Of a stretch of 64,000 bases of DNA, positions 1 through 11,382 are shown one piece after another. Below the pieces are notes generated by a model that made no database searches, was not told the origin of the DNA, and was given only the letters and a program-made list of their open reading frames with translations. The stretch comes from Salegentibacter holothuriorum (GTDB taxonomy: Bacteria; Bacteroidota; Bacteroidia; Flavobacteriales; Flavobacteriaceae). Positions within the stretch are counted from its first letter, which is position 1; every line of letters begins with the position of its first letter. The stretch lies in assembly GCF_900168045.1 (NCBI RefSeq), contig NZ_FUYY01000002.1, positions 186,001 through 250,000 on the forward strand, read 5' to 3'. The position numbers and the translations under genes are program-made.

Positions 1-160
1 AGTCGTCCATATTTAACTGACCGGTATCAATGGCTTCCTTTTCATAAGTCTTCCATTCAATAGCACGCCAGGTAATTAACAGGACCAGGACAAGCCCCAA
101 CTGGAGAAACAGCACGCTCTTTCTCTTTAAATCGGCTTTTGGATTTTTCTTTGGTTCCAT
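1..160 (-). CDS. Energy transducer TonB, N-terminal part only (cut by window edge)
   Basis: The reverse strand from 160 reads an ATG-started protein of 53 codons that runs off the left edge. It begins MEPKKNPKADLKRKS, a short basic cytoplasmic leader, followed by one hydrophobic segment (about residues 16-30) and then a charged stretch entering the periplasm. This is the typical start of the Bacteroidota TonB family: inner-membrane anchor, periplasmic linker, and a C-terminal domain that contacts TonB-dependent receptors. The C-terminal domain lies outside the window, so the call rests on the N-terminal leader alone. It sits just downstream of the VanZ-like gene on the same strand, separated by about 45 bases. 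Confidence 0.6.
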   Translation of the reverse strand, partial: MEPKKNPKADLKRKSVLFLQLGLVLVLLITWRAIEWKTYEKEAIDTGQLNMDD

Positions 161-204
161 AATTGGTTATTGATTAATAAGGATTGCTAAATTAAATATT
201 TTTT

Positions 205-627
205 CTAAAAAACTAAATTAATCTTACTATTTAACCTTTTTAGACTCTTTTCAAAGAAAAGAAAGATAATAACAGCAAGCAAAATACCAGCAGTATTAGC
301 CAGAATATCAAACCAATCTGGCTCGCGATAACTGGTAAGCACACCTTGTAAAAGCTCAATTAACATACCAAACAGTGCTGCAAGGCCTGCAATTTTAAAT
401 AAGTTATTTTTATAAGTACTTTTAGGTTCATTTTTCAACATAAAATATACCTTCCACAATACCAATAACCCAAAATACGCTCCCAGGTGTAAAAGCTTAT
501 CTGTAGGACTAAAGCTTCCAACACTAATTTTACCGAGTTTCACTAAAGAGGAAACCGTTAGCAAAATAGTATAAAAGCAGGCTACAAATAAAGCAATTTT
601 AGTTACCAAGAATTTCTTTATAAGCAT
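205..627 (-). CDS. VanZ-like family membrane protein
   Basis: A 140-residue membrane protein with four predicted hydrophobic segments (about 9-31, 45-63, 77-98 and 108-127). The VanZ-family signatures are visible: [12 protein letters not shown] near residue 43, then an E-LQ motif followed by R-PDWFD-LAN-G-LL in the third and fourth helices. Family members range from the teicoplanin-resistance protein VanZ to many uncharacterised small membrane proteins. A role at the cell envelope is likely, but the reaction is unknown. Its ATG lies 28 bases inside the end of gcvH, so the two are probably cotranscribed and translationally coupled. The neighbourhood vanZ-gcvH-sprA is familiar in Flavobacteriaceae. 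Confidence 0.8.
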   Translation of the reverse strand: MLIKKFLVTKIALFVACFYTILLTVSSLVKLGKISVGSFSPTDKLLHLGAYFGLLVLWKVYFMLKNEPKSTYKNNLFKIAGLAALFGMLIELLQGVLTSYREPDWFDILANTAGILLAVIIFLFFEKSLKRLNSKINLVF

Positions 628-979
628 CTGCGCTTAAAAGTTCTTCTAACTGTGATTCATCAGAAAATTTCACTTTAATCATCCAGCCTTCTCCATAAGG
701 ATCTGAATTCACCTTTTCTGGTTCGTCTTCAAGACTTTCATTAAACTCAATGATCTCACCTGATAATGGCAAATAAAGGTCTGAAACGGTTTTTACAGCT
801 TCTACAGTACCAAACACCTCTTCTTTATCAAGGGTCTCATCTACGGTTTCTACTTCTACATAAACGATATCTCCTAGCTCGCTTTGAGCAAAGTCTGTAA
901 TACCTATCGTAACAGTATCACCTTCCACCTTAATCCATTCGTGATCTTTAGTGTACTTTAATTCTTGTGGAATATTCAT
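599..979 (-). CDS. gcvH: Glycine cleavage system H protein
   Basis: 126 residues from the ATG at 979. An in-frame reading upstream of it carries no family similarity, so the start is set at [15 protein letters not shown], the usual opening of H proteins. GcvH is the lipoylated shuttle of the glycine cleavage complex. It carries the aminomethyl group from the P protein to the T protein and is re-oxidised by the L protein, in the cytoplasm. The lipoyl-attachment motif is present as [13 protein letters not shown], with the modified lysine at position 63. Length matches the family. The P, T and L subunits are not in this window. A TAnnTTTG promoter element lies just upstream (1001-1008). Confidence 0.96.
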   Translation of the reverse strand: MNIPQELKYTKDHEWIKVEGDTVTIGITDFAQSELGDIVYVEVETVDETLDKEEVFGTVEAVKTVSDLYLPLSGEIIEFNESLEDEPEKVNSDPYGEGWMIKVKFSDESQLEELLSADAYKEILGN

Positions 980-1000
980 TAGTTCTATTTTATATTGGAA

Positions 1001-1008
1001 CAAAGTTA
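1001..1008 (-). promoter_or_regulatory. Bacteroidota -7 promoter element for gcvH-vanZ
   Basis: On the minus strand this reads TAACTTTG, matching the Bacteroidota consensus TAnnTTTG. It is 22 bases upstream of the gcvH ATG and would give a leader of about 15-20 bases. Confidence 0.5.
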
Positions 1009-1041
1009 ATTTTTTAAAGCAATACTTCAAACAAGGCTCAA

Positions 1042-4000
1042 TTAATTTCCAAAATTATATCTAAGTGTTATACCAGATCTTATAGTTGTTTGAGGAAAAG
1101 CAGTAGAAACAGCATATTCAGAGAAATTATGCTCGTAATAGAATATGGCTGTTAAATTGCTGGAAATCGCATAATCTGTAGTAAAATTAAGTCGCCAAAT
1201 ATCCTGCCCGGCAATCACCTGGCTGGTTTCTAAATCTAAATACCTAATTATGCTTTTATTTCTTCTAAAAGAAACATCAGCTTTAAAATTAAGATCACTG
1301 CTTAAAATTCTATTTCTTCCGCCAAGACCTGTGGCAATTTTTAAATCTTTTATTCTATATCCAGCACCAAATATATACTCATTTCCGGTAGTTTCAGTAA
1401 GCAAATTATTATCAAAGCTTAAGGAAAGCATTCGGTCTTTTCTTACTTCTGCTAGTAACTGAATAGCATTTTTCGTTTCCAGATCTAATCGGAATAACGG
1501 GGTGAACAATTCGGTTAAAACAATATTTGAATACAGCATAGGGTTTTTAAAATCCCCAGCCTGGTTAGTATCAAACTCATTTTCTGGATTGTAATCCAGG
1601 TTAGTTTGAAACTGGTTGATGGTATAATTTGACTGATAACCATGATTTATAGAAAACCTTCTAAATTTATCTCTAAACCAGCCGATACGCATTAACCCGG
1701 TATATTTCATATTCCAGTTAGGCAAAGGCATATCTCTAAATGCACCCAACTTGATATTTGCAGGATCCTTACCTGCGTAAGCTGAAACAAACGCAGGAAG
1801 CAAGACAGCCTGGTTTGTTTTACCTATTCCTGTTGGGTAACCGTCTTCATCTACATCATTAGGATCTAAACCACGCTCCCGGGCTAACCTTTGGGCAATT
1901 TCCAAACGATTCTCCCTAAAACTTTCAAAAGTTGCTGAAGATTGCTCGTTAGACTGATTAAAAGCAGTCTTTATAAGAATGGTAGAAATATTAAAGTTTC
2001 CGTAGTTATACGGCGTTAATGAAATATACTCCAGAGTAGTTGGATTCACCCTAAAATTCTCTGAATAATTTTCTGAATAATTCCTATTAGCACTAATATC
2101 TACAGTAAGGTCTGGAATTATATCCAGAGAAGCCTGCATATCTAATTGCTCGTTCTTTAAAGTTGAGTATTGCTGATTGAAATTCTGAAATAAAGTTAAC
2201 CAACCTCTCCTGGCAGCCTGGTACCTTACCTCATCCTGCCAGCCAAAAGTGAAGGCAGAACTAGGTTGCAAAGTTCCCATAAAACCAACACTTGGCGTAT
2301 AACCGGGAAGGAAAGTACCTTCATTTTGCCTATAGTTTATTTGAACCCTGCTTAAAATAGTTACAAAATCTACCAAAGTATTATAGCTTTTACTGGTTTT
2401 TTGAACCACCTCAGCATTCTGTGATTGCTGCGCATCTTGAGGTGTCCCATCCAGGGTAGGCACACCTGCACTACGTTGTTTTATAGTTTGACCGCGTCTA
2501 CCATCTTTCTTTTCCAGACCCAAATAGGAATATAATGCCTCCATATCAAGATTAGCATTTATTTGGTGGGAACTTGAATTTTGTACGCTATTTCCAATAT
2601 CTGGGATACCTTCCAGATTTTCGTAAATCCTGGAACCGCGTTGCCACTGGAAATCGCCAGTATAAGAATAAGTTGCATTTATAAAATCCAGTACCGGAAT
2701 TTTATCAAAAGGGAGATCGTAATTCACCTGTAAATTCTGGTAATGCAAATCTGGAGTCCCAATACTGAAAAAATTATCCCAAACTCCAATAGTATTATCT
2801 GCAAAACCATCTTTATCTATATAGTTTCTAACAATTCTATTATTTGAAGCGTTAAAAGCAAAGTTTAGAGAATTTGTAAGATTATAATTTATGCCATATT
2901 CCCAATTGAATAGATAGTTGCGCTGATATAGAGTTGGAATTCCTAAGTCTTCATCTGAAAGTTCCAGCGATCTAAATTTCTGCTCATTGTACTGTCTTAA
3001 AATAGTAGAGCTCGCATTGATATTAGAAGGCAATAAATTCACATTAAAATCTCTTACCAGCGAATAATAATCGCTACTATCTAATACTGAAATATTCTTA
3101 AAAGGCTCTACTTGCTTAGGTTCAAAATTGAACTCGTAAGTAGCACCCGCCCGTACATTTTGATTTAAAGATTCTTCAATTTCAAAATCTCTGTGATCTA
3201 CCTGATTGTAAGAAGTGGTAAAAGCAAAATTCTCAATATCATAAGGCATTGGCTTTGCTTCCCCGGTTCGCTCTTTCCGTAAGCCAATAACATTTACGCT
3301 TTGTCGCTTGGTATAAGATTGAGACTGTCTTTTTACCTGTTCTCTTTCAGCGGGATCAACAATGTCTGCAAGTCGAGTTTCCAATTCTAAATCCAAAAAT
3401 ACCTGATCGTATTTTGGAGTAATTAATTCTTCGCCCCTACTATAATTAAAAGGAATTTTAACGCCCCATTTTTCCGGAAGTAACTGGCCGGCATTTATAT
3501 TGGTAACTACATCATACTGCTGCGAATTTTCCCTGCTTCGTTGATTTGGACCTTGCTCTATAGTTCCAAAGCCTACCGTACTTTTTCTACCGGTGGCAGC
3601 TACCGTAGCAAAGTCGGCCAGGTTGGTATCCATATTAATTATAGTTGCCCAGCCACCTTCATTATCCAGATCTGAAAGTCTTAACTCGTTAAACCAAACT
3701 TCTCCACATAGATCCTGCACGCCACTCGTTGGTGTTCCATTTTTTAAGCCCAGCATTAGCACCCGTACATTTCCAAAACTAGGATTACCTTTTATTCCCA
3801 GGCGAAGTTGGTCCATCTCATAAGGATCTTCTTCACCTACAAGCTCCAAATTTTCGGTAAAGAAATTTAATTCTCCTGCATTTAAAGCGGGATCTCCAAG
3901 CACACTGGTCTTAACCCGCTGCAACAAATCCATGGATAATTCCATTCTATTCCCTGCCGGCCAAATTTCTTCAGCAGACCTTGCCCCAAATTGGGTAGGA

Positions 4001-7000
4001 CTCAAAGGCACTTCTATTTGATAATAGTTATCAGTGAAATCGGTTCCCATTCTAATAAAAGCAACCAATTGGCCGTCTTTTAACGGCGTTCTGTTCGGCA
4101 AAGATTCGGCATGTAAAAACATTTCTAACTTTTTATACTGCCGCATATCTAGCTGAAAATTCTTGTAAACTGCCCTGGCATCCTGCGCTTCCAGGTCACA
4201 AACCCTAAGTGAAAGAGATTGTTCGTTTTGCCTAATATTGGTATTATTTTCAAAGAGCTCTTCTCTAATCACACCAGGAGGCAACACATAAGGCACAGGT
4301 TCCCTATTCTCATTTTCTTCAATATTTACCGCTGAAACCTCAAAAAGAGTGTTTTGATTATCAGGAAGTATATCCCTATCTCTCAAACCACGGTTATACC
4401 TTCTATAATCCCCTCGTACCAATTCCATAGTACCAAACCTCAACAAGGTTTTTTCCTGGAATCCGCTAAGGAACATCCTCATAAAACGTATAGACCTATA
4501 ATCTGCAATACCTCCTTTTGCATCTGTTGGCTCATAGATTGGTATTTTAAACTGAAGCCAGCGTACAGGCAGTTCATTTCCGTTTCTAAGCGTTGTAGTT
4601 AGCTGCTTTTCGTCGGTAATATATTGATTATTTTCAATGCCCATACCCGGAAAAAATGGTATTTCATATTCAAAATAACTATCTATGGTGTTCATCGTGT
4701 TATCACGATTTACATCTTCTGTGGTAGGCAAAGTGGTATTCCCCCTATTGGTATCTCCAACTTCCGGAGGCGAATTCCCATCGGGACCATTATAGCTTTT
4801 ATATCGGCTAACAATATCTCCTGTTGTATTTAGAAAATATTCGTAGTTATCTGCTGCCGGATCGGGGAAATTGCTGAACTCCGGAAATTTTATAGCTTCC
4901 TGCGCATCTGAAAGCCCGTCATAACCTACATCCTGATTTCTGCGTTCTTCCCCCTCTGTATTAAAAGCATAAATTAAAGATTGGTCTGCCGGAACCTTAG
5001 CCACCTGGGTTTCTATAGTATTTTCTGTTCCGCCGCTAGCTGGCAATCCATTTTCAAATTGCTTGCGCCCATCTTTTAGCACATCTTCAGAAATGTTCCC
5101 TAAATTAAAATTTATTGTTCCAGCTGAATTTCCACTATTTTCAGCATAGATATAAGGGTCCATCACCCAAAACTCTATAAACTCTACATTGCTTTGTTCA
5201 AAGTTGGTAGTATTTATACCGCGCATTATTCCACCAAAATTATTAGATGGATTTGATAAACTACCTTGGGTGGCTAATAGGTTAAAGTTGTAAGGACCAC
5301 GCTCGGTTGGAAAGTAAGCCAAATCCATAGTATAAACCACCTGGGGTTGCCCCTGTACTACATCGGTATTTGGAAATATCTCGCTTAGCGCCACTCTTCT
5401 TGTCGCATAATTTGAAATATCATTATCTGAAATTCCATCGGGGCGGTTACTACTATAGAATATGGGATCTATGGTATACCACGATAAATTTGCACGTCTA
5501 TGCCCTACCCTATCATCACCATTAGCCAGCTCTCCCCCAAAACCAATAGGCACACTACTTAACTCCCAGCTAAGCGGGGAACTAATATCTATGGTAGTTT
5601 GCGCAGCTTCAAAGTCGTCTATATAGGTAGTTGCCTCGCCTTGAAAGTCATTAACTGCCGGTGCTCCCGGCTGCAAATAAGCAAACTCCCCGGTTACCGA
5701 AAAATTAGAAGGCACATCGGTATCAATATTTGGCAGTTTATTTACCAGCCTGGTAAACAAAGGAACTTCGGTAGAATAATTTACGTTGAAACCAAAAATA
5801 GAATTATTTATAGGCTCATAGCTATAATTTGCTTTTTGAGTAAGTGGTCGCTCCTTCAGGTTTAAAAAAGTAGCTCCAACTAAAAAGTTTTCATTAAACT
5901 GGTGCTCTACATTAATCCCGGTAAAACGTTTGGTTTGCTGCCCAAATAAGGCATTATTTTCAGTATTTACCTGTATTGGAATATCTGAAGCCAATAAAGC
6001 TTCATCCAGAATTTGTACTCTTCCCAATTCATAATTTACCACATAATCTACACCTTCCTGCAAGACCCTTCCCCCTGCCGTTACGGTAACTGATCCCGGT
6101 GGTAAATTAAATCCAATTGGAATCCCTTCAACTTCGCCCGATTTATACCTTCCTTTTAATTGAAATTTATTTTTATCGGCATCTTCCTGCTCAGCCTGGG
6201 TTTTTGTGGTTCTGTATAGCGACCTAAAAACGTATTTTTGCTGGTTGGCATTCCAGGTTTCAGGATTATTATAAACTTCTGTTCCGGTATTTGGGGAATT
6301 ATCCAATTCATCAAAAAGATGCTTTCCAAAAGGCTCTACCGTCGTAAAAATAATATTTCCGCTTTGCGGATCTATTGTTAAACCGGGTACATAATCAAAG
6401 AAACCATCACCCCCATTAATGGGATCGTTGTTATTATTAAGCTTGTCTAAATTAAACACACGAAGCAAAGGCGTTTCACTCACATCTTCCGGAAGGGCCA
6501 CAGCCCCATCTCCCGCCGGCTTTATATAATTTAGGGGTTGCGGATCTGTGTATAGAATGTTCAATCTAAAATCGTCTCGCTCTAACTGATATGCTCCTAG
6601 ACTATAAATATTTTTCATCATTAAATCCCAAACCGGCTCATCTACATTGGTGATAGTGCTTTTAAGCATTTTTACCACCAGATTCTGGTTTACCCGTTGG
6701 TTGGAACCGGGAGTTCCATTTGGATCTTGAACAGGGTTATTATCTCCTGTGGCATTCACCCCATCGTTAGCAAATTCGCCTACTTGATAAACTTCACCAT
6801 TTACAGTATATTGAAATGCAACAGCAAGAATTTCGTCATTGCTTAATCGTTGGTTTAAGGATATATACCCTAATTGGGTATTCAGGTTGTATTCGTTAGG
6901 CTGTAATTGCCGGGCATTTTCCAACTTTACATAATCCAAACCTTCAGAGACCTGCACCCCGCTAAAACCATTATCTACGGTAGCAACGTCGCGAATAGCC

Positions 7001-8208
7001 GGTGTTAAAACAGATTCAGCCGAACCATCTATCCCAAAAGGATTAAAATCGTTGTTGGCATTATCCGGAAAACTTCCGGCAGGCTGATTGAAAAATCCGG
7101 CGGGAATATTATCAAGGCCAATATTTCCTGGAGCATTTGTCTCTCCTAAATCCTGAATCCCCACAATATTACGGGTATCCGTGAGATTCTGCACGTTATT
7201 GGTACGATTGGTTACCCAAACCTGCACTCTTTTTATTTGAATATTCGCATTGATAAAAGGATAATCTTTAAGGGCATCGTCATAATGATCCCTAAAATAA
7301 TGAGAAAGAAAGAAGTGCCGATCCTGATCGTAATCCAGGGCAAATTTCTCAAATTCCTCTACCGCAGCGCCACCTTCAACATTCACCGTACGACGCTCAG
7401 ATTTTTGTTCCGAAAACACACCGGTAATCCTGGTTTTACCAAATTGTAATTCCGTTTTAAATCCGAAGAGGCTTTGGGCTCCCTGCATTAGTGCATTATT
7501 GAGCGGCATATTCACATTACCTACTTCAATTTTCCGTATTATATCATCTTCGGTTGGGGTATATTCAAGCTTTAGTTGATTTTGAAAATCAAAAGTAGAC
7601 TGGGTATCATAATTGGCCGTGATTTGCAACCGTTCCCCAATTTGCCCCAAAAGACTAAGGCTTATTCTCTGGTCAAAATCAAAAGTGAGATTACTACGAT
7701 TCCTCGGGGAAAAAGCCGGATTGTCTTGTTTGGTATACAACAAGCCAAGATCCATCTCTACCGTTCCCTGCGGAACAATATTGATTTCTGAACCTCCAAA
7801 AATACTTTCAAAGAAATTATTATTTACATAAAAATCGGGCAGTAAATCTCGCTGAATTTCCTCGGAACCTTCTTTTCGGCCCGCTTGTGCATCAATCTTC
7901 CGTTTAAAGTAATTCCGCATTTCTTCATCCAGAACAAGTTCCTCATACTCCTGGGGAGTTAGGATTAACGGGATAGAAAGATCTAGATCCCCTAATTTTT
8001 CCCGATAAATATAGCGGTCCAGGATGGGATCGTATTCATAAAATGAAGAAATAAGCTGTGAATCTGGCAGGGAAATTTCACCCAAAGCATACCCTGTCTC
8101 AGTAGAATCCCGGGGGGTTTCCTGTGCAGTGGAACTCAATGAAATTATCAATGACAACAACAAGCTAAGTCTAACCGAAGTTGACAATTTCAAGTAATTG
8201 TACCTCAA
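1042..8208 (-). CDS. sprA: Cell-surface protein SprA, type IX secretion translocon
   Basis: 2388 residues, the usual size of SprA (about 2400). The N-terminus is a Sec signal peptide with a long hydrophobic core ([11 protein letters not shown]) ending near STAQE. The rest is a very large beta-rich outer-membrane protein whose last strand ends in an aromatic-rich segment ([14 protein letters not shown]). SprA (Sov in Porphyromonas) forms the outer-membrane pore through which type IX substrates leave the periplasm, and it is needed for gliding motility in many flavobacteria. The start codon appears to be TTG at 8208, five bases after the ruvA stop; no ATG precedes the signal peptide. Translation is therefore probably coupled to ruvA. 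No other T9SS component gene is in the window. Several short antisense ORFs across this gene are chance readings. Confidence 0.96.
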   Translation of the reverse strand: MRYNYLKLSTSVRLSLLLSLIISLSSTAQETPRDSTETGYALGEISLPDSQLISSFYEYDPILDRYIYREKLGDLDLSIPLILTPQEYEELVLDEEMRNYFKRKIDAQAGRKEGSEEIQRDLLPDFYVNNNFFESIFGGSEINIVPQGTVEMDLGLLYTKQDNPAFSPRNRSNLTFDFDQRISLSLLGQIGERLQITANYDTQSTFDFQNQLKLEYTPTEDDIIRKIEVGNVNMPLNNALMQGAQSLFGFKTELQFGKTRITGVFSEQKSERRTVNVEGGAAVEEFEKFALDYDQDRHFFLSHYFRDHYDDALKDYPFINANIQIKRVQVWVTNRTNNVQNLTDTRNIVGIQDLGETNAPGNIGLDNIPAGFFNQPAGSFPDNANNDFNPFGIDGSAESVLTPAIRDVATVDNGFSGVQVSEGLDYVKLENARQLQPNEYNLNTQLGYISLNQRLSNDEILAVAFQYTVNGEVYQVGEFANDGVNATGDNNPVQDPNGTPGSNQRVNQNLVVKMLKSTITNVDEPVWDLMMKNIYSLGAYQLERDDFRLNILYTDPQPLNYIKPAGDGAVALPEDVSETPLLRVFNLDKLNNNNDPINGGDGFFDYVPGLTIDPQSGNIIFTTVEPFGKHLFDELDNSPNTGTEVYNNPETWNANQQKYVFRSLYRTTKTQAEQEDADKNKFQLKGRYKSGEVEGIPIGFNLPPGSVTVTAGGRVLQEGVDYVVNYELGRVQILDEALLASDIPIQVNTENNALFGQQTKRFTGINVEHQFNENFLVGATFLNLKERPLTQKANYSYEPINNSIFGFNVNYSTEVPLFTRLVNKLPNIDTDVPSNFSVTGEFAYLQPGAPAVNDFQGEATTYIDDFEAAQTTIDISSPLSWELSSVPIGFGGELANGDDRVGHRRANLSWYTIDPIFYSSNRPDGISDNDISNYATRRVALSEIFPNTDVVQGQPQVVYTMDLAYFPTERGPYNFNLLATQGSLSNPSNNFGGIMRGINTTNFEQSNVEFIEFWVMDPYIYAENSGNSAGTINFNLGNISEDVLKDGRKQFENGLPASGGTENTIETQVAKVPADQSLIYAFNTEGEERRNQDVGYDGLSDAQEAIKFPEFSNFPDPAADNYEYFLNTTGDIVSRYKSYNGPDGNSPPEVGDTNRGNTTLPTTEDVNRDNTMNTIDSYFEYEIPFFPGMGIENNQYITDEKQLTTTLRNGNELPVRWLQFKIPIYEPTDAKGGIADYRSIRFMRMFLSGFQEKTLLRFGTMELVRGDYRRYNRGLRDRDILPDNQNTLFEVSAVNIEENENREPVPYVLPPGVIREELFENNTNIRQNEQSLSLRVCDLEAQDARAVYKNFQLDMRQYKKLEMFLHAESLPNRTPLKDGQLVAFIRMGTDFTDNYYQIEVPLSPTQFGARSAEEIWPAGNRMELSMDLLQRVKTSVLGDPALNAGELNFFTENLELVGEEDPYEMDQLRLGIKGNPSFGNVRVLMLGLKNGTPTSGVQDLCGEVWFNELRLSDLDNEGGWATIINMDTNLADFATVAATGRKSTVGFGTIEQGPNQRSRENSQQYDVVTNINAGQLLPEKWGVKIPFNYSRGEELITPKYDQVFLDLELETRLADIVDPAEREQVKRQSQSYTKRQSVNVIGLRKERTGEAKPMPYDIENFAFTTSYNQVDHRDFEIEESLNQNVRAGATYEFNFEPKQVEPFKNISVLDSSDYYSLVRDFNVNLLPSNINASSTILRQYNEQKFRSLELSDEDLGIPTLYQRNYLFNWEYGINYNLTNSLNFAFNASNNRIVRNYIDKDGFADNTIGVWDNFFSIGTPDLHYQNLQVNYDLPFDKIPVLDFINATYSYTGDFQWQRGSRIYENLEGIPDIGNSVQNSSSHQINANLDMEALYSYLGLEKKDGRRGQTIKQRSAGVPTLDGTPQDAQQSQNAEVVQKTSKSYNTLVDFVTILSRVQINYRQNEGTFLPGYTPSVGFMGTLQPSSAFTFGWQDEVRYQAARRGWLTLFQNFNQQYSTLKNEQLDMQASLDIIPDLTVDISANRNYSENYSENFRVNPTTLEYISLTPYNYGNFNISTILIKTAFNQSNEQSSATFESFRENRLEIAQRLARERGLDPNDVDEDGYPTGIGKTNQAVLLPAFVSAYAGKDPANIKLGAFRDMPLPNWNMKYTGLMRIGWFRDKFRRFSINHGYQSNYTINQFQTNLDYNPENEFDTNQAGDFKNPMLYSNIVLTELFTPLFRLDLETKNAIQLLAEVRKDRMLSLSFDNNLLTETTGNEYIFGAGYRIKDLKIATGLGGRNRILSSDLNFKADVSFRRNKSIIRYLDLETSQVIAGQDIWRLNFTTDYAISSNLTAIFYYEHNFSEYAVSTAFPQTTIRSGITLRYNFGN

Positions 8209-8212
8209 TTCT

Positions 8213-8794
8213 TTACAGATTTTTAAGAGCCATTTTTATAATAGATTCTACGGTAGGGGCTTCAGAATCTTTCATGATTTTATCTACTACCCTGGTAGCC
8301 TGCTTTCTCGCAAAGCCCAGAGTCTCTAGTGCAGATAACGCTTCTTCTTTTATTGTATTGTCTTGAGGAACAAAAACTTCGTCTTCCCCATAGATTTTTA
8401 ATATTTTATCTTTTAAATCTAAAATCACCCTTTGGGCGGTTTTAGCTCCAATCCCCTTAACGCTTTGTATGGTAGGCACATCGGCATTAGCAATCGCTTC
8501 TTTTACCTGGTTAGGCTCTAAAGAAGATAACATGGTTCTTGCTGTACTGGTTCCTACTCCCGAAACTGATATTAATAACCTAAAAATATCACGCTCTGAT
8601 TTTTGATAAAAACCATATAGCGTATGGGAATCTTCCTTTACGTGTAAATGCGTATAAACACTTATATTTTCTGAATCTGGAATGAGGGAAAAAGTATGCA
8701 GGGAAATATTGACCATATACCCAACACCGTTGCAAGCGATAACTAAGTAGGTAGGATTCTTCTCTATTAATTGCCCCTTGAGATGATGAATCAT
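8213..8794 (-). CDS. ruvA: Holliday junction branch-migration protein RuvA
   Basis: 193 residues, standard for RuvA. The N-terminal OB-like domain (VIACNGVGYMVNIS near residue 20) is followed by two helix-hairpin-helix motifs (LLISVSGVGTSTART and IQSVKGIGAKTAQRV) and a C-terminal RuvB-binding domain (about 145-193). RuvA tetramers bind Holliday junctions and load the RuvB motor, encoded here about 8 kb upstream at 16343-17365. The ruvA-sprA arrangement is a conserved flavobacterial pair, with only four bases between the stop and the sprA start. A TACATTTG promoter element lies 20 bases upstream of the ATG. Confidence 0.96.
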   Translation of the reverse strand: MIHHLKGQLIEKNPTYLVIACNGVGYMVNISLHTFSLIPDSENISVYTHLHVKEDSHTLYGFYQKSERDIFRLLISVSGVGTSTARTMLSSLEPNQVKEAIANADVPTIQSVKGIGAKTAQRVILDLKDKILKIYGEDEVFVPQDNTIKEEALSALETLGFARKQATRVVDKIMKDSEAPTVESIIKMALKNL

Positions 8795-8814
8795 AAAATT
8801 TTAACTTAACGATC

Positions 8815-8822
8815 CAAATGTA
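8815..8822 (-). promoter_or_regulatory. Bacteroidota -7 promoter element for ruvA-sprA
   Basis: The minus strand reads TACATTTG, an exact TAnnTTTG match. It lies between the maeB terminator and the ruvA ATG, so ruvA-sprA likely has its own promoter rather than relying on readthrough from maeB. Confidence 0.55.
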
Positions 8823-8831
8823 GTAAATAAA

Positions 8832-8865
8832 AGTTAAGCCCGAAACCTTTGTTTCGGGCTTAACT
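8832..8865 (-). terminator. Intrinsic terminator of maeB
   Basis: A perfect 15-bp inverted repeat (8832-8846 and 8851-8865) with a four-base loop, rich in GC at its core (GCCCGAAAC). On the minus strand it is followed by a T-rich tract (CTTTTATTTAC). It starts 20 bases after the maeB stop codon. Confidence 0.85.
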
Positions 8866-8884
8866 ACTGTATTTCCACCTTATT

Positions 8885-11170
8885 TTACTTTTTTTGCTTC
8901 TTTTCTTTTTCCTGAGCATCTACAACAGTCACCGCAGTCATATTTACAATTTCTTCTACACTTGCTCCAAGCTGAAGAATATGAACCGGCTTGCGCATTC
9001 CCATCATAATTGGGCCAATAGAATCTACATTGTTCAGCTCTTTTATAAGCTTATATGTACTGTTGGCTGAATCTAAATTTGGATAGATTAAAGTATTCAC
9101 CTTTTTTCCTGCCAATTTTGAAAATGGAAATTTATTCTGAAGCATTTCACGGTTTAATGCAAAATCTGCCTGTAATTCTCCGTCTACATGCAAATCGGGA
9201 TGATAGCGATGCAAATAAGAAACAGCGTCTCTTACTTTAGTTGCGTGAGGGTCTTTAGAAGAACCAAAGTTCGCATAAGACATCATTGCAACTACCGGTT
9301 CCAAACCGAATAACTTAACTGTTCTCGCCGTCATTTGAGCAATTTTTGCAAGATCTTTAGCCGGCGGATCTATGTTGATAGAGGTATCACTTATAAAAAT
9401 TGGCCCACGAGAAGTGTTCATAATATTGGTAGCAGCAACACGAGTTACCCCGGGAGCCATTCCAATAAGCTCTAACATTGGCTTTACAACCGTTGGATAT
9501 GCTCTTGAATAACCGGAAAGCAAGCCATCGGCATCACCCTCATTAACCATCATGGCTGCGAAATAATTACGTTCTCGCATTAGCTTTTCGGCATCATAAA
9601 GGGTCACCCCACTTCGGTTCCTGGTTTTCCAGTAAACCTGTGCGTAAGCTTTTCTATGCTCTTCTTCTTCATCAGATTTTGGATCTATAATAGCAACATC
9701 TTCATTAAAATCTATCTCGTCCATCAATTCTTTAATCACTTCACGACGACCTAACAAAATAGGAATTGCGACACCCTCATCATGCACAATTTGGGCAGCT
9801 TTAAGGACATCAAGATGATCGGCTTCAGCAAAAACAATTCGTTTAGGATTCATTTTTGCACGATTAAGCAACAACCTGGTAATCTTATTGTCACTACCCA
9901 TTCTTTCCAGCAGCTCCTCTTCGTATTTCTCCCAATCTTGAATTGGCTGTCTTGCCACACCACTCTCCATCGCAGCTCTCGCTACAGCCGGTGGCACTTT
10001 AGCTATTAATCGCGGATCAAAAGGCTTAGGAATAATATAATCTGAACCAAAATTAAGTCTGGTCTCGCCATAAGCGATATTCACTTGTTCTGGCACAGCT
10101 TCCTTGGTAAGTTCGGCAAGGGCTTTCACCGCAGCCATTTTCATTTCTTCGTTTATTTTAGTTGCCCTAACATCTAAAGCCCCTCTAAAAATAAATGGAA
10201 ATCCCAGTACATTATTCACCTGGTTAGGATGGTCACTTCTTCCCGTGGCCATAATAATGTCTTTACGGGTATCCATAGCCAATTGGTAATCAATCTCTGG
10301 GTTTGGATTTGCCATAGCAAAAACAATAGGACGTTTCGCCATACTTTTCAGCATTTCTGGAGAAACAATATTGGCGATAGAAAGGCCTACAAAAACATCG
10401 GCATCCTTCATCGCTTCCTCAAGCGTATCTATTTTTCTGGAAGTTGCAAATTCTTCCTTTTCTTCAGAAAGACCCGGCCTATCTTTTCTAATTACGCCTT
10501 TACTGTCTGTCATCACAATATTCTCTGCTTTCGCTCCAAAGGCTTTGTAGAGTTTTGTACAGGAAACCGCAGCAGCACCAGCACCGCTTATTACAATTTT
10601 TGCCTTTCCTATCTTTTTCTTAGTGAGCTCTAGCGCATTAAGTAAAGCCGCAGCAGAAATAATAGCCGTTCCATGTTGATCGTCATGCATTACAGGAATA
10701 TCTAGCTCTGCCTTCAACCTTCGTTCAATTTCAAAAGCTTCGGGAGCTTTAATATCTTCAAGGTTAATACCCCCAAATGTAGGAGCGATGTTTTTTACGG
10801 TTTCAATAAACTTATCGACATCTTTTGTATCTACCTCAATATCAAAAACATCTATATCTGCAAAGATCTTAAAGAGTAGACCTTTTCCTTCCATTACCGG
10901 TTTAGATGCCTCGGGACCTATGTCACCAAGACCTAAGACCGCGGTTCCATTAGAAATCACTGCAACCAGGTTTCCCTTTGTGGTATATTTATAAGCATTC
11001 TCTTTATCCTTTTCTATCTCGAGACAGGGCTCTGCAACCCCGGGTGAATAAGCCAGGGAAAGATCTCTTTGCGTAGCGTATTTCTTGGTTGGTTTAACTT
11101 CTATTTTTCCTGGTTTTGGCTTGGCGTGATACACCAAAGCTTCTCTTCTTTTTCTAGGATTATTACTCAT
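8885..11170 (-). CDS. maeB: NADP-dependent malic enzyme with phosphotransacetylase-like domain
   Basis: 761 residues, the length of the large MaeB-type malic enzyme. Residues about 1-420 form the malic enzyme: AYSPGVAEPCLEI near 41, MHDDQHGTA in the middle, and a Rossmann motif ISGAGAAAVSC. Residues about 430-750 form a phosphate acetyl/butyryl-transferase-like domain (GLLSGYSRAYPTVVKPM; IFISDTSINIDP). In MaeB this second domain is regulatory, binding acetyl-CoA, rather than catalytic. The enzyme decarboxylates malate to pyruvate and supplies NADPH. The gene stands alone, with its own TACCTTTG element (11193-11200) and a strong terminator after it. Confidence 0.95.
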   Translation of the reverse strand: MSNNPRKRREALVYHAKPKPGKIEVKPTKKYATQRDLSLAYSPGVAEPCLEIEKDKENAYKYTTKGNLVAVISNGTAVLGLGDIGPEASKPVMEGKGLLFKIFADIDVFDIEVDTKDVDKFIETVKNIAPTFGGINLEDIKAPEAFEIERRLKAELDIPVMHDDQHGTAIISAAALLNALELTKKKIGKAKIVISGAGAAAVSCTKLYKAFGAKAENIVMTDSKGVIRKDRPGLSEEKEEFATSRKIDTLEEAMKDADVFVGLSIANIVSPEMLKSMAKRPIVFAMANPNPEIDYQLAMDTRKDIIMATGRSDHPNQVNNVLGFPFIFRGALDVRATKINEEMKMAAVKALAELTKEAVPEQVNIAYGETRLNFGSDYIIPKPFDPRLIAKVPPAVARAAMESGVARQPIQDWEKYEEELLERMGSDNKITRLLLNRAKMNPKRIVFAEADHLDVLKAAQIVHDEGVAIPILLGRREVIKELMDEIDFNEDVAIIDPKSDEEEEHRKAYAQVYWKTRNRSGVTLYDAEKLMRERNYFAAMMVNEGDADGLLSGYSRAYPTVVKPMLELIGMAPGVTRVAATNIMNTSRGPIFISDTSINIDPPAKDLAKIAQMTARTVKLFGLEPVVAMMSYANFGSSKDPHATKVRDAVSYLHRYHPDLHVDGELQADFALNREMLQNKFPFSKLAGKKVNTLIYPNLDSANSTYKLIKELNNVDSIGPIMMGMRKPVHILQLGASVEEIVNMTAVTVVDAQEKEKKQKK

Positions 11171-11192
11171 AATTTAATTTTTCTGCTAATTA

Positions 11193-11200
11193 CAAAGGTA
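11193..11200 (-). promoter_or_regulatory. Bacteroidota -7 promoter element for maeB
   Basis: The minus strand reads TACCTTTG (TAnnTTTG), 22 bases upstream of the maeB ATG. Confidence 0.5.
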
Positions 11201-11382
11201 GCAAGCTTAGCTTCAATATTATCTTTCTTTAAACAAAAGAAAATTTAAATTTCAAAAAATTAGAAGAATATTTTCCTACGGAAATTTTTATGAAAAATCA
11301 ACAACAGAAAGCTGTTTTATCCTGAATTATATGCAAAATAACTAATATAGTTAGATCCCAACCTGAAGTCTGAAACCAATAA

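Noticed and set aside
1250-7831. Several plus-strand ORFs of 60-88 codons antisense to sprA
   Set aside because: They are chance readings within a clearly coding gene, lacking promoters, conserved motifs or suitable starts.
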